Source of the DNA: Acidobacteriota bacterium
Lineage (GTDB): Bacteria; Acidobacteriota; Blastocatellia; RBC074
DNA length: 64,000 nt
Reading direction: 5' to 3'
Assembly (NCBI GenBank): GCA_016710075.1
Contig: JADJLO010000038.1
Span: 124,001 to 188,000, forward strand
Shown: in pieces, positions 9,719-22,753 of the stretch
Position numbering within the stretch: position 1 is the first letter of the stretch
Layout of the letters: the number at the start of each line of letters is the position of its first letter
Notes under the pieces: model-generated
Told to the model about the DNA's origin: nothing
What the model saw: the letters and a program-made list of their open reading frames with translations, nothing else
The model's database searches: none
Position numbers and translations under genes: made by a program

Positions 9719-10423
9719 CTAGTGGCAGTGAGCCCCTGAAGTTTCCATCATCATCGCCATGACGCCTCTCCAGACCAGGAATACTCCCAGCAAGGTGACG
9801 CTGATGGCGGCCAGACGGCCTCCCCACCGGCCAAGCTTCAATTTAATGGACGATGAGAACATACCGATCAGCATTAATGATCCGCTGGTTCCCAGACCGA
9901 ACGCCATCATAGTCAATCCTCCTGCAAGCGGTGTGCCCGTCGCCATCGATTTGAGCAGCGCTGCATAGATCAAGCCGCACGGCAGAAAGCCAAGGGTTAA
10001 TCCGAGAATGAATTTGCTGGTTGTTGTATTGGACGAGATGTTTTTGCCGATGGGTTTGAGCAGCCGTGAAAGAAAGAGAAGCGGGTCGATATTTTTCAAT
10101 CCGGGTTGAGGCAACAGGTCCAGCATCACCAGACCGGTCAGGATCATCAGCACACCTGCGACTGTAGCCGTAATGTTTTCAATACCCGCAAGATTACCGA
10201 TGAATCCAAGGCTTTTGCCCATGACGCCGGCCAGCGCTCCGAGAATTGAATATGTCAAAATCCTGCCCGCATTGTAGGACAAATGCGCACCCAATTGTCG
10301 TCCGGGACTTTTCGTCGACAGCGGCAAACTATATGAAACAACAATAGGTCCGCACATCTGTATGCAGTGCAGGCTGCTGACCAGTCCAAGACTGAAAACT
10401 ATGTATAACTCCAGAAGGCTCAT
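9719..10423 (-). CDS. TauE/SafE (UreH/DsbD-like) membrane transporter
   Basis: A 234-residue polytopic membrane protein with about six hydrophobic segments. It has the family signature HCIQMCGPIVVSYSL near residue 19, and a second repeat-like LGFLPCGLIYAALLKS near residue 145. The C-terminus ends in SGAHCH, a possible metal-binding tail. Proteins of this family are often encoded beside ccoGHIS genes and are linked to copper uptake or insertion into cbb3 oxidase. Its place between the Fe-S oxidoreductase and ccoG fits that, but the substrate is not shown by the sequence. Confidence 0.85.
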   Translation of the reverse strand: MSLLELYIVFSLGLVSSLHCIQMCGPIVVSYSLPLSTKSPGRQLGAHLSYNAGRILTYSILGALAGVMGKSLGFIGNLAGIENITATVAGVLMILTGLVMLDLLPQPGLKNIDPLLFLSRLLKPIGKNISSNTTTSKFILGLTLGFLPCGLIYAALLKSMATGTPLAGGLTMMAFGLGTSGSLMLIGMFSSSIKLKLGRWGGRLAAISVTLLGVFLVWRGVMAMMMETSGAHCH

Positions 10424-10458
10424 TGCTTGAAATGCGAAGAATTGCCCAATGCAGAAAG

Positions 10459-12423
10459 TTAACCTGCGGATATCTCCCCAGTTTCACCGGCGTAATATTT
10501 AACGCGAGGATTGGGCGAATCGATGGTAACGCATTCGCGGTAGAAATCGAATCGTCGCATATTGATGGCATGAGTCGGGCACCGTGAAGCACACATTCCG
10601 CAGCGAATGCAGGTTGACTCATCCTTGAGCATGATTGCGCCAAGAGCTTTCAGTTCCTCATCGCTGCTGCCCTTGAGGTCGTCTTGAGTGATGTCCAGAC
10701 TTTCGGCCGCCAGATTCATCAGGGATGCATCCTGACGGATCTGATGGAGCCCAACCAGTTTGATCAGGTTTTCCGGGCAGACATCGACGCATCCGTTGCA
10801 TGCGATGCAGATGGATGTATCGAAGATGGTATTGATGTTGCATCTCAGGCATCTTGAAGCCTGGGTGCGCGCCTCCTCTTCAGAATAATTGATCTCGATG
10901 ATATCAAGAGAAGCAGCGCGGCGCTCGCTTTCGATAACCGATGGATTTCTGCGGTTGAGCTGGTCCCAGCCGTCAGCCATCGTGTAATCGGCCGGAAGCC
11001 AGCGCTTGCGAACGACAACGTCTGTTCGTGTATTCCTCAGAAAATCGTGCATCGAGCGCGCGGCTATCTGAGCCGAAGCGATGGCGTGAATGAACAGTCT
11101 CGGCCCATGTGCGATGTCGCCGCATGCGAAGACATCCGGTGCGGAGGTCTGATATGTATCGGGATTGACCTTGATCAATCCGCGATCGGTCTCGACTCCA
11201 TCTTCCGGTTTGAGAAACGACAGGTCTGAACTCTGGCCAATGGCGAAGAGAATCGTATCGGCCTCGATGTCCTCTATCACATTCTCGTCGAACGATGGAT
11301 TGAATTTTCCGTTCTCGTCGAAGACGGAATTGCATTTGACCGTTCGCAGCCCGATAACCTCGCCGTTCTCCTCGAGTACTTCCCTCGGACCGCGGGCCGC
11401 GTGGAGCCTGATTCCTTCCTCTTCGCCTTCGTGGATCTCCACCTCATCGGCCGGCATTTCATGACGCTGCTCAAGGCAGACTACGTGCACTTCCTTGTCC
11501 CCGCTCAACCTCAAAGCCGACCGTGCCACGTCATATGCGATTCGCTGAGTGCGCTCCATGTCCGATTCCGCGTCCGCCATCTGAACTTTCGCACGGCGCA
11601 CGGCCGACCTGGCCACATCGTATGCCACGTTGCCGCCGCCGATGACCACAATGCGCTTGCCAAGTTCGTAAGGCTTCCCTTCATTGAATGCCCGCAGAAA
11701 TTCGAGCCCGTCATAGACCATCGGCAGTTCCGAATTAGGCAGCGAGATCTTGCGCCCTTTCGGCAGACCGACGCCGAGGAAGATCGCCTTGTAACCCTGC
11801 CGGCGCAAATCATCGATGCTGAAATCGCGGCCAAGCCGCATGTTGCATTTCAACTCGACGCCCATCGAGAGAATGGCGTTTATCTCCGCATTAACCAGTT
11901 CACGGGGGAGCCTATACACAGGCACGCCGGCTGTGAGCATTCCACCGGGTGTCGAATACGCCTCGAAGATCGTCACCTTGTAGCCAAGTTTGGTGAGGTC
12001 ATGCGCCACGGTCAGTCCCGAGACTCCTCCCCCGATCACCGCAATTTTTTCGAAATCGCCGCGACGGGGCGGAATCATCCGGTCGTCAGCTCCGGCATGA
12101 TAATGCTGAAAATCCCCCGACTCGGGCCCGAATTTCTCGGTGACGAACCTCTTCAACGCCCTGATTGTAACCGGCGCATCGAGATCGCCGCGGCGACAAT
12201 TCACCTCGCACGGAGCACCGCAGACACGCCCGCAGATCGAGGCAAATGGATTTGTCGCCCGTGCAATCCTGTATGCCTCTTGATGCCGGCCCTCCGCAAT
12301 CGCAGTGACGTACCCGCAGGCATTCGTGTGAACCGGACAGGCATCCTGACACTTGACCATCCTGGTCCAGTAATCGGTCCCCGTCTGATCCGCCAATTCA
12401 AATTGTAGAAGATCTTGCTTCAT
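10459..12423 (-). CDS. Fe-S/FAD pyridine nucleotide oxidoreductase, GltD-like with C-terminal ferredoxin domain
   Basis: A 654-residue soluble oxidoreductase. The N-terminal helical Fe-S domain contains CPVHTNACGYV and CGRVCGAPCEVNCRRGD, as in the glutamate synthase small subunit. The FAD site is IGGGVSGLTVAHDL with GGMLTAGVPVYRLP, and the NAD(P)H site is VVIGGGNVAYDVARSA. The C-terminus adds two 4Fe-4S motifs, CIACNGCVDVCPE and CIRCGMCASRCP. GltD alone is about 470 residues, so this is the larger electron-bifurcation or ferredoxin-linked type. It lies within the cbb3 gene cluster with no glutamate synthase large subunit nearby, so a role in electron delivery or oxidase maturation is plausible but unproven. 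Confidence 0.85.
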   Translation of the reverse strand: MKQDLLQFELADQTGTDYWTRMVKCQDACPVHTNACGYVTAIAEGRHQEAYRIARATNPFASICGRVCGAPCEVNCRRGDLDAPVTIRALKRFVTEKFGPESGDFQHYHAGADDRMIPPRRGDFEKIAVIGGGVSGLTVAHDLTKLGYKVTIFEAYSTPGGMLTAGVPVYRLPRELVNAEINAILSMGVELKCNMRLGRDFSIDDLRRQGYKAIFLGVGLPKGRKISLPNSELPMVYDGLEFLRAFNEGKPYELGKRIVVIGGGNVAYDVARSAVRRAKVQMADAESDMERTQRIAYDVARSALRLSGDKEVHVVCLEQRHEMPADEVEIHEGEEEGIRLHAARGPREVLEENGEVIGLRTVKCNSVFDENGKFNPSFDENVIEDIEADTILFAIGQSSDLSFLKPEDGVETDRGLIKVNPDTYQTSAPDVFACGDIAHGPRLFIHAIASAQIAARSMHDFLRNTRTDVVVRKRWLPADYTMADGWDQLNRRNPSVIESERRAASLDIIEINYSEEEARTQASRCLRCNINTIFDTSICIACNGCVDVCPENLIKLVGLHQIRQDASLMNLAAESLDITQDDLKGSSDEELKALGAIMLKDESTCIRCGMCASRCPTHAINMRRFDFYRECVTIDSPNPRVKYYAGETGEISAG

Positions 12424-12476
12424 CGTTTTATGCTGTTACAGTTTCGAATGATCTCTGGATTCCATCGACTTCAAAG

Positions 12477-12785
12477 CTAGTCCTCTTCCTTGAACTTCCG
12501 GAAGACGAACAGAACGAGGACAATGGCATAGACAAATCCAATCGCAGCGATCGCATACATCAACCCGTTGGAGTGCTGGGACACCTGATTGAACAGCGTG
12601 ACCAGCGGCCCACGCTCTGCATGCCCCGTCTCTCCATTCATAAACATCAGAAAATAGGTCAGGCATCCGCCGGCAATCACAATGAATGCGAATTTAAGAA
12701 AGACCGGCACATCCGTCCCTTTTCGCTCGGTGATCCAGCCTTCGGCGTATTCCTTGATCTCGTTATGTTGCTTCTTATCGCTCAT
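12477..12785 (-). CDS. Small two-helix membrane protein, cbb3-associated
   Basis: A 102-residue protein with two transmembrane segments (FLKFAFIVIAGGCLTYFLMF and YAIAAIGFVYAIVLVLFVF) and charged ends. The ATG has a good ribosome-binding site (GAGGAGA). It sits where ccoP is normally found, after ccoNO and the CcoQ/CcoS-like gene. The first half, ending ERKGTDVPVFLKF, loosely resembles the N-terminal membrane anchor of CcoP. It has no CxxCH, so it cannot replace the diheme subunit. Family not otherwise recognised. Confidence 0.65.
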   Translation of the reverse strand: MSDKKQHNEIKEYAEGWITERKGTDVPVFLKFAFIVIAGGCLTYFLMFMNGETGHAERGPLVTLFNQVSQHSNGLMYAIAAIGFVYAIVLVLFVFRKFKEED

Positions 12786-12796
12786 AATCGTCTCCT

Positions 12797-13033
12797 CTAT
12801 CTCTTGAGAGCCGCCTCATCTTTTTTATTGCTGCTTTCGCCGCGCGCTGAAGTAGCGGCGCGTGACATTTGACCATCACCGTCATCTTCAAGCATTCGAT
12901 ACTTCACATCTTCGCCCTCCGCTCCCCAGTAACCGTCTTTGAAGGACCGAAAGAAAAAGAAGATCGCTCCGATGAGCAAAATCAGAAAGAAGAAGTAGGC
13001 GAAAAAGATGCTTGGATAAACGTAATCCTTCAT
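12797..13033 (-). CDS. Small cbb3 oxidase membrane protein, CcoQ/CcoS-like
   Basis: A 78-residue protein with a single N-terminal helix (IFFAYFFFLILLIGAIFFFF), then SFKDGYWGAEGEDVKYRMLEDD and a polar tail. The GEDVKYRMLEDD segment resembles the conserved post-helix region of CcoS/FixS, while its position directly after ccoO is typical of CcoQ. The ribosome-binding site GGAGGT is strong. A second protein of similar plan is encoded at 19031-19237. Which of the two is the assembly factor and which a structural subunit cannot be decided here. Confidence 0.68.
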   Translation of the reverse strand: MKDYVYPSIFFAYFFFLILLIGAIFFFFRSFKDGYWGAEGEDVKYRMLEDDGDGQMSRAATSARGESSNKKDEAALKR

Positions 13034-13049
13034 TTAAGTAGACCTCCAC

Positions 13050-13619
13050 CTATTTCTCGTAATCATTATCGGGTCTCCAGTTCTTCGCCCGCCCGAGCGT
13101 CTGCAGGTAGGCGACCATGGCCTTGAACTCTTCCTCGTTATTGGCTATCCACGGGAAGGGCGGCATGATCGAACCTGGAACGAGATCGCGGGGATTCTTG
13201 AAGTGAGTCCGGTGCCATTGTTCATCGTATTTTCCGCCGACCCTAGAAAGGTCCGGCCCGGTTCGTTTGGTGCCGAACAGATGCGGCGAATCGTAGACGA
13301 ACTCGTCAGGCGTGGAGATCGGCGAGTCAACGCCTTTCCAGCCGGATCGCTTGGTATCGGACAACAAGGTGCGAGTCTGCTGCGTATGCCAGTACCAGCA
13401 GCCTTCGCGAACGTAGATTGCACGCCCGCGCAGCTCCAGATCATTGAGTTTGACCAGTTTGCCCGTGACTCCTTTCGATGGGTCGCTGTTCTCAAACGGT
13501 TTGGCCCAGCTCTTGTCAACAATTGGCGGGATGACCGTCGTCAGAATTCCGCCGATGAAAAACAATCCGAGCGCGGCAACCACAAAGACAACTGCACTGT
13601 AATCAGCTTTGCGTAACAT
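13050..13619 (-). CDS. ccoO: cbb3-type cytochrome c oxidase subunit II, CcoO, with altered heme motif
   Basis: A 189-residue membrane-anchored monoheme cytochrome c subunit. It has one N-terminal helix (VVFVVAALGLFFIGGILTTV), then GRAIYVREGCWYWHTQQTR where the family has CxxCH, and RTGPDLSRVGGKYDEQWHRTHFKNPRDLVPGSIMPPFPW with the distal Met ligand region. The second heme cysteine reads TGG (Trp) in this sequence, giving CxxWH. All other family features are intact. The ribosome-binding site AGGAGAGGG is good. The gene follows ccoN by 49 bp. The substitution is either a single-base error or a real loss of one thioether link. Confidence 0.9.
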   Translation of the reverse strand: MLRKADYSAVVFVVAALGLFFIGGILTTVIPPIVDKSWAKPFENSDPSKGVTGKLVKLNDLELRGRAIYVREGCWYWHTQQTRTLLSDTKRSGWKGVDSPISTPDEFVYDSPHLFGTKRTGPDLSRVGGKYDEQWHRTHFKNPRDLVPGSIMPPFPWIANNEEEFKAMVAYLQTLGRAKNWRPDNDYEK

Positions 13620-13668
13620 AGCCCTCTCCTAACGGGTTAATTGCAGATTTTCAATTTTCAATTGACTG

Positions 13669-15093
<1,425 letters not shown>

Positions 15094-15140
15094 AGAACCT
15101 CCGGTATTGGAAGAAATCAGTTTCGTTATGGAAGTACTGC

Positions 15141-15288
15141 AGGTTTAAAGTTAAAGGGATAAAGTTTAAAGTTTCCTTTCCGAAGCTTTAACCAGAGACA
15201 CTGAAAAACTGAAAATCCATTGGTGAAATCGACTAAAGGTGACTGCAGAATCGCAACTTTAAACTTTGAACTTTGAACTATAAACTTC
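15141..15288. repeat. Heptamer-armed inverted repeat between ccoN and the heptaheme cytochrome gene
   Basis: The left arm (15142-15176) carries AAAGTTTAAAGTTT-type heptamers and the right arm (15254-15287) carries the complement AAACTTTGAACTTTG. A core of about 77 bp with no recognisable gene separates them. The arms are imperfect. This belongs to the same family seen at 32151, 38492, 47615, 49102, 53314 and 53574. It may separate two transcripts, but no U-run terminator is evident. Confidence 0.6.
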
Positions 15289-15297
15289 CTCCTCGAG

Positions 15298-17127
15298 TTA
15301 CTGCTTCGGTTTGTTGAAACTCCTCATATAATTGATCAGGTCGCCGACATCTTTTTCGGTGAGACCATAATCGATCCATGACTGCATGGCCGATCCCTGT
15401 ACTCCGTAAAGGATCGATTCAAACAGCCGTCGATCGGAAATCGAGTTCAAAAACTCGGCGTTTCGCAGGTTTCGCGGGCGCGGCAGGATGTCAATGGAAT
15501 TAGGACCTTTGCCGTCCGCCTTCTTGCCGTGGCAGCCCGTGCAACGCTGCAGAAAAGTCTGTTCACCCCGCGCGATCGACTCCCTGCTCGAAGCGACCGG
15601 ATTGGTCTCGGGTAACTTGCGCTCCTTGAGCGGTCTGCGGGGGTCTTTAACATAGGTCGTTTGAATGTAATTAAAGACCTGGCGGATCTGATCATCGTTG
15701 ATCACCCTGCCCCAGGCGGGCATCGAGGTGCCCGCGACACCCTCACGGATAGACTTCATCAGTCGATCTTCGGTCTTGCTGTTCATAAACCCGGCCTTCG
15801 TCAGATCTCGCGGGTAGGGATCGAGATAGGCGGCGATCATTCCGTGGCCGTCTCCCTTGTCGCCGTGGCAGCGAGCGCATGTGTTTTTGTAAAACTCTTC
15901 GGGGTTGTTGAAGGCCGGAGGAGTCTTGAGACTCATTAAATAGCCGGTCATGGCCAGATAGTCCGGATTGGAGAACCCGAATGACGGCATGATCGAATCA
16001 CTGACGAGCGATCGGGGATCGCGGAAGTGTTCCATGAGCCATTTATCGCCCTTGATCAATCCTTCGAAACTGAGATCCGGAGCGACTCCGCCGTCTCGCG
16101 CGCCGATCTTGTGACAGGCGGCGCAGGAACGATCATTGATCAGCTTTTCTCCGAGCGAGGCCGTTGCAATCGCTGCCGGAGGAGCCGCAGGAGAGGTCAC
16201 CGGTTGACCGCCTGCAACCGCAGGCACTGCAACCGCCGGCGCTTCACCCTTGCCCTTGTTCTCCTTGTTTAGTGTTGCACGATAACGATCCAGCGATGTC
16301 TCGGAGAAATTGACTCCACGCCGGCTCTTGAGAAAAACGACCAGTGCACGGACATCATCGTCACTCAGATTGAATTTGGGCATGAATGAAGTGGCGATGT
16401 TGGCGCGAGGCTCGACGACAGACTCCCAAAGGTAATCGACCTTGAACTTCTTGCCGACTTCGCTCAAATCCGGGCCCAGAGCTCCAGTCGACAGCCCCTC
16501 GATCTTGTGGCAGCCGTAACAGTTGGTCGAAAAGAAGAGCTGGCGGCCTTTGGCCACAAGCGGAGTGCGCTTGAAATTCTCGTCAGTATGACAGAGAGCG
16601 CAGTTGGCCTGCATGTACTCCTTGCCTTTGAGCTTCGGCTTGAAGTCCGCGCGCCAGTTCTGGGTGACATATCCGAGCATCGGATCCGGCCAGTAGTGGT
16701 CCTCGCCATGGGCGAAAACAGTCTCCAGCCCGCGCCCCTGGCCGTCATGGCAGACGGTGCAGCCGAAATCAGCGAACTTATGGCGGCGCTCCCATTTTCC
16801 ATTGACCAGCCGGTCACCCATGTCCTCAGTATAAGGATGTGAGCGCAGCGGCTGGGCGTGCTGGTTGAAACGCGGATCATCGATTCCGATATGGCAGGTG
16901 GTGCAGCGGTCAACGCGACTCTCACCAAACGAGGTGACGATTAATTGCTCTATTCGCGGACTGCGTCCTTCAAGCCCGGCTCGTTCAGCATCCGTTTTCG
17001 CCATCGAACGCGCCTGATCGAAATAGGCCGTCTGATGGCGCTCCCATTTGTTGAAGAACTGATCGTAGAAAACCGCCCCGTGAACAATCAGAATCACAAA
17101 ACTTGCAATCGCTAATGCCAGACGCAT
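15298..17127 (-). CDS. Membrane-anchored heptaheme cytochrome c
   Basis: A 609-residue protein with an N-terminal membrane anchor (residues 1-20, LALAIASFVILIVHGAVF) and seven CxxCH motifs at about residues 75, 123, 176, 203, 335, 417 and 529. The first three form a multiheme block. The last four resemble tandem class I cytochrome c domains, with methionines in motifs such as DSIMPSFGF and GTSMPAWGR. An Ala/Pro-rich linker lies near residues 296-322. It is encoded directly downstream of cytochrome b and Rieske genes, so it probably takes the place of cytochrome c1 and passes electrons to the cbb3 oxidase. Close family not recognised. Confidence 0.85.
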   Translation of the reverse strand: MRLALAIASFVILIVHGAVFYDQFFNKWERHQTAYFDQARSMAKTDAERAGLEGRSPRIEQLIVTSFGESRVDRCTTCHIGIDDPRFNQHAQPLRSHPYTEDMGDRLVNGKWERRHKFADFGCTVCHDGQGRGLETVFAHGEDHYWPDPMLGYVTQNWRADFKPKLKGKEYMQANCALCHTDENFKRTPLVAKGRQLFFSTNCYGCHKIEGLSTGALGPDLSEVGKKFKVDYLWESVVEPRANIATSFMPKFNLSDDDVRALVVFLKSRRGVNFSETSLDRYRATLNKENKGKGEAPAVAVPAVAGGQPVTSPAAPPAAIATASLGEKLINDRSCAACHKIGARDGGVAPDLSFEGLIKGDKWLMEHFRDPRSLVSDSIMPSFGFSNPDYLAMTGYLMSLKTPPAFNNPEEFYKNTCARCHGDKGDGHGMIAAYLDPYPRDLTKAGFMNSKTEDRLMKSIREGVAGTSMPAWGRVINDDQIRQVFNYIQTTYVKDPRRPLKERKLPETNPVASSRESIARGEQTFLQRCTGCHGKKADGKGPNSIDILPRPRNLRNAEFLNSISDRRLFESILYGVQGSAMQSWIDYGLTEKDVGDLINYMRSFNKPKQ

Positions 17128-17217
17128 TGATGCAATCCTTTCAGATACAGGCTCTCTTGATCCTGTGATCTTGCAGGCCCCGGGATTTCGAAGCCTCCGG
17201 GCCCTGATTGATTCTTC

Positions 17218-18552
<1,335 letters not shown>

Positions 18553-18567
18553 CGTGTCCCTCTACTT

Positions 18568-19062
18568 TTAGACGTTGAAGTATGTCCCGGCAGGAACCTC
18601 TGTGCTCTTGTCGATCTCGAGCTCACCGTTCGGCGCCATCGTGAGCTTGTACCAGGGCAGAGGCTTCGGCGCAGGGCCGCCGGTGACATTGCCGTCCTGA
18701 TCGAACCTTGAACCGTGGCAGGGACAGGCAAATCCGGTATCCGATGGTGCGACAATGCAGCCCAGATGAGTGCAGGTCGTCGAAATGGCGCAGAGTTTAT
18801 CGCCGTCTCTGACCACACAAACCCGCTGCTGGTCCAGTGCCAGTTTTGTCCCCGACGGGAACTCATCCGGCTTGCCAATGCTGAACCTGTTTGGCTGCCC
18901 GTAGGTTGCTCGCGGTTTGATAAAAACCAGGTTTGAGAAAATGCTGATAACTGCCGAGCCGAAAAGTCCGACACTGCTCAACCACACCAGCAGATTGCGG
19001 CGGGTGATCTGACCTTCGGTTCGCTCGGGATTATTTGCGATGTTTTTCTTCGCCATGCTCAT
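18568..19062 (-). CDS. Rieske 2Fe-2S protein
   Basis: About 164 residues. An N-terminal twin-arginine-like ITRRNLLVWLSSVG leads into one membrane anchor, then a Rieske domain with CTHLGC and CPCHGSRFDQDG, the Cys and His ligands of the 2Fe-2S cluster. It oxidises quinol in the bc complex with the neighbouring cytochrome b. The ATG at 19062 is chosen because AGGAGG lies nine bases upstream; an ATG two codons later is possible. The gene overlaps the FixS-like gene by 32 bp, indicating coupling. Confidence 0.93.
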   Translation of the reverse strand: MSMAKKNIANNPERTEGQITRRNLLVWLSSVGLFGSAVISIFSNLVFIKPRATYGQPNRFSIGKPDEFPSGTKLALDQQRVCVVRDGDKLCAISTTCTHLGCIVAPSDTGFACPCHGSRFDQDGNVTGGPAPKPLPWYKLTMAPNGELEIDKSTEVPAGTYFNV

Positions 19063-19237
19063 TGCGAAGTTCCTCCTGAGAAGATTCCACCAGCTCTTCC
19101 AGTTCCGACCAGAAAACCTGGTACTTGGCATCTTCGATGTTTCGAAAGTAGTCCTTCTTGACTGCAAAAATAAAAATTAACAGCCCTGCGGCTCCCATAA
19201 GCAGACTGGCGATAATCGATATCCAGGTGAGATACAT
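19031..19237 (-). CDS. ccoS: CcoS/FixS-like cbb3 assembly membrane protein
   Basis: About 68 residues: one N-terminal helix (WISIIASLLMGAAGLLIFIF) followed by AVKKDYFRNIEDAKYQVFWSE, which fits the CcoS pattern of a helix then F-D-D-[IL]-E-x-x-K-Y. CcoS is needed for cofactor insertion into cbb3 oxidase. The ATG at 19237 places the helix at the N-terminus; a GTG at 19270 would add 11 residues. It is the first gene of the respiratory operon and overlaps the Rieske gene. Its C-terminus is longer and more acidic than usual (ELEELVESSQEE). Confidence 0.65.
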   Translation of the reverse strand: MYLTWISIIASLLMGAAGLLIFIFAVKKDYFRNIEDAKYQVFWSELEELVESSQEELRNEHGEEKHRK

Positions 19238-19618
19238 AAAATTTGTCTCAGTTCCTCGTGAAATCGTCACCAGCTAATCGCTTGGCCGGCAACACTTATG
19301 GTTTTGGGTAAGACTTCGACTTTGCGGAAAATTACCTGATCCGCTCTGATTTTTCTTTTTATGCAAGGATCGTTCCAGAAAATGGCCAGAAAATGGAGTG
19401 TTATAAACAGGCGGGTTTTCCGGTTTTTGAAGGGAGGTGGGCCTCCGACATGGGGAAATGCACTCAACCCATGGGGAAAATGCCACAAATTGGAGCCGCA
19501 AAAAGGCCGTCCCGGCTTGAGAATCGAGGGTGTCGAATAACGGTTGAACTGCGCGGCATTTAACGCTCACAGAGACTTCGCCCATCAGTGCCCGGTCAAT
19601 CTGATAAAATCAAATTTC
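19238..19618. other. Divergent intergenic region between respiratory operon and ATP-grasp gene
   Basis: About 380 bp between the divergent starts at 19237 and 19619, so promoters for both directions must lie here. I see AT-rich stretches near 19340-19370 but no convincing -35/-10 pair, and no FNR-type TTGAT-N4-ATCAA box. A short G-rich inverted repeat (GGGAGGTGGGCCTCC) lies near 19432. No gene is evident. Confidence 0.5.
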
Positions 19619-21057
19619 ATGGCACAAGCATTGCTGACACAGAATAGCTCAATGCCTGAATCTTGTGAGTTTTGGGTGTCGGATCAGGAAATTCAGATGG
19701 AGGGAGCGCCGGACAGGCAGATGCGAGATAAAGCGATCCGTGAATATCATGAACTACTGGCTGCGGATAAGGGACTGACACCTGATCTGTTTCATCGTTT
19801 AAAGAGCGGAATGACTACCATGAGGCTGCTCCATGGGACTCGGGCAGTTGGAGTTTCATTGCGGCCGCATTTTCTGACACGCAGGCAATATGACCTGCTC
19901 GCCGACTATTCTCAGACCCTTTTCTCCACCTTCAACAAAATAACGGAAGCGATGCTGGCCAATCCCGAGCTCATGAGCCTGGTGGGTCTGACGGAGCGGG
20001 AGACCCGATGGGCCGAGGTCGATCCGGGGTATGCCATGCCGGCCATCACCACAAGGCTCGATGCATTCGTCAACGGCGATGAAATCAAATACGTCGAATA
20101 CAATGCCGAGAATCCATCAAGCCTTCCGGATCAGGCCGGTTTGAACCAGTTGCTGTTCGAAGTTAAAGCCATGCAGCAGTTTTCGGAGCATTACAGGCTG
20201 CATCAGTTCAGACCGATGGCGGGCCTGCTCAAAGCGCTGCTTGCGACCTTTGAGGAATGGGGAGGATCAGGTGCCCCGCACGTGGCCATCCTCGACTGGG
20301 CCGATCTGCCGACACAGGGAGAATTCGTCATCCTGCGCAACTACTTTGCGAGCCATGGTGTCCCGACGATCATCTGCACGCCCGATGAACTGGAGTATCA
20401 GGACGGCCGGCTGATCCGCGAAGATTTCAAAATAGATGTGGTCTATAAGCGCGTCATCATCCATGAATTTTTCGAAAAATACGACGATTCGCACCCTCTG
20501 CTCAAAGCCTATCTCAATCACGATGTCTGCATGGTCAACTGCTTCCGCTGCAAGATGGTTCACAAGAAAGCGGGCTTCGAGATCCTGACCGACGAGTTAT
20601 ACCGCCACTGGTACTCAGCAAAAGAGCTGGAAGTCATCGAAAAGACCGTTCCTGGACGAGAGTGATCAGAGAGCGAAAAACCGACTACCGAGGCGACCGG
20701 ATAGACCTCGTCGAATACATCAGAAAATACAGAGAGAATTTCGTGCTCAAGCCAAACGACGATTATGGCGGGCATGGAATCTTCTTCGGTGGGAATTTGA
20801 ATCAGGCGGAATGGGATGACCGCCTGGTGAAGGCGCTTGAGGGGAGTTATGTGGTTCAGGAGAAACTCGAACTGAAGATGGAGGAATTTCCGATCTTCAA
20901 CGAGAAGGAATGGAGCCTGCAGCCGATGTTCGTCGACACCAATCCCTTCATCTTCCGCGGCGAGGTTGACGGCGCGATGGTCAGGCTTTCGGATTCGCCC
21001 GTGGTCAACGTCAGCTCAGGCGGCGGTGAGACGGGCTTTTTTGTTCTTGAAGATTGA
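19619..21057 (+). CDS. Circularly permuted ATP-grasp protein (frameshifted)
   Basis: Resembles circularly permuted type 2 ATP-grasp proteins of about 480 residues, relatives of glutathionylspermidine synthase-like amide ligases of mostly unknown substrate. The first frame (to ~20665) includes YVEYNAENPSSLPDQAG and HVAILDWADLPTQGEF. The second frame (from ~20655 to 21057) has YRENFVLKPNDDYGGHGIFFG, the ATP-binding Lys region, and ends FVLED. One missing base in a CCTGG context near 20655 separates them; restoring it gives a TVPWTRVIRERKTDY junction that fits this family. Translation probably starts at ATG 19619 (MAQALLTQNSS). It is 45 bp upstream of fhs. Product unknown. Confidence 0.75.
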
Positions 21058-21102
21058 TCGATGTAAGACGTTAATAAATTTCATTATTGGAGGTCTAACA
21101 CA

Positions 21103-22742
<1,640 letters not shown>

Positions 22743-22753
22743 CAGGAGAACTT

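Noticed and set aside
12477..12785. CcoP candidate
   Set aside because: The protein has two membrane helices but no CxxCH motif, so it cannot be the diheme subunit.
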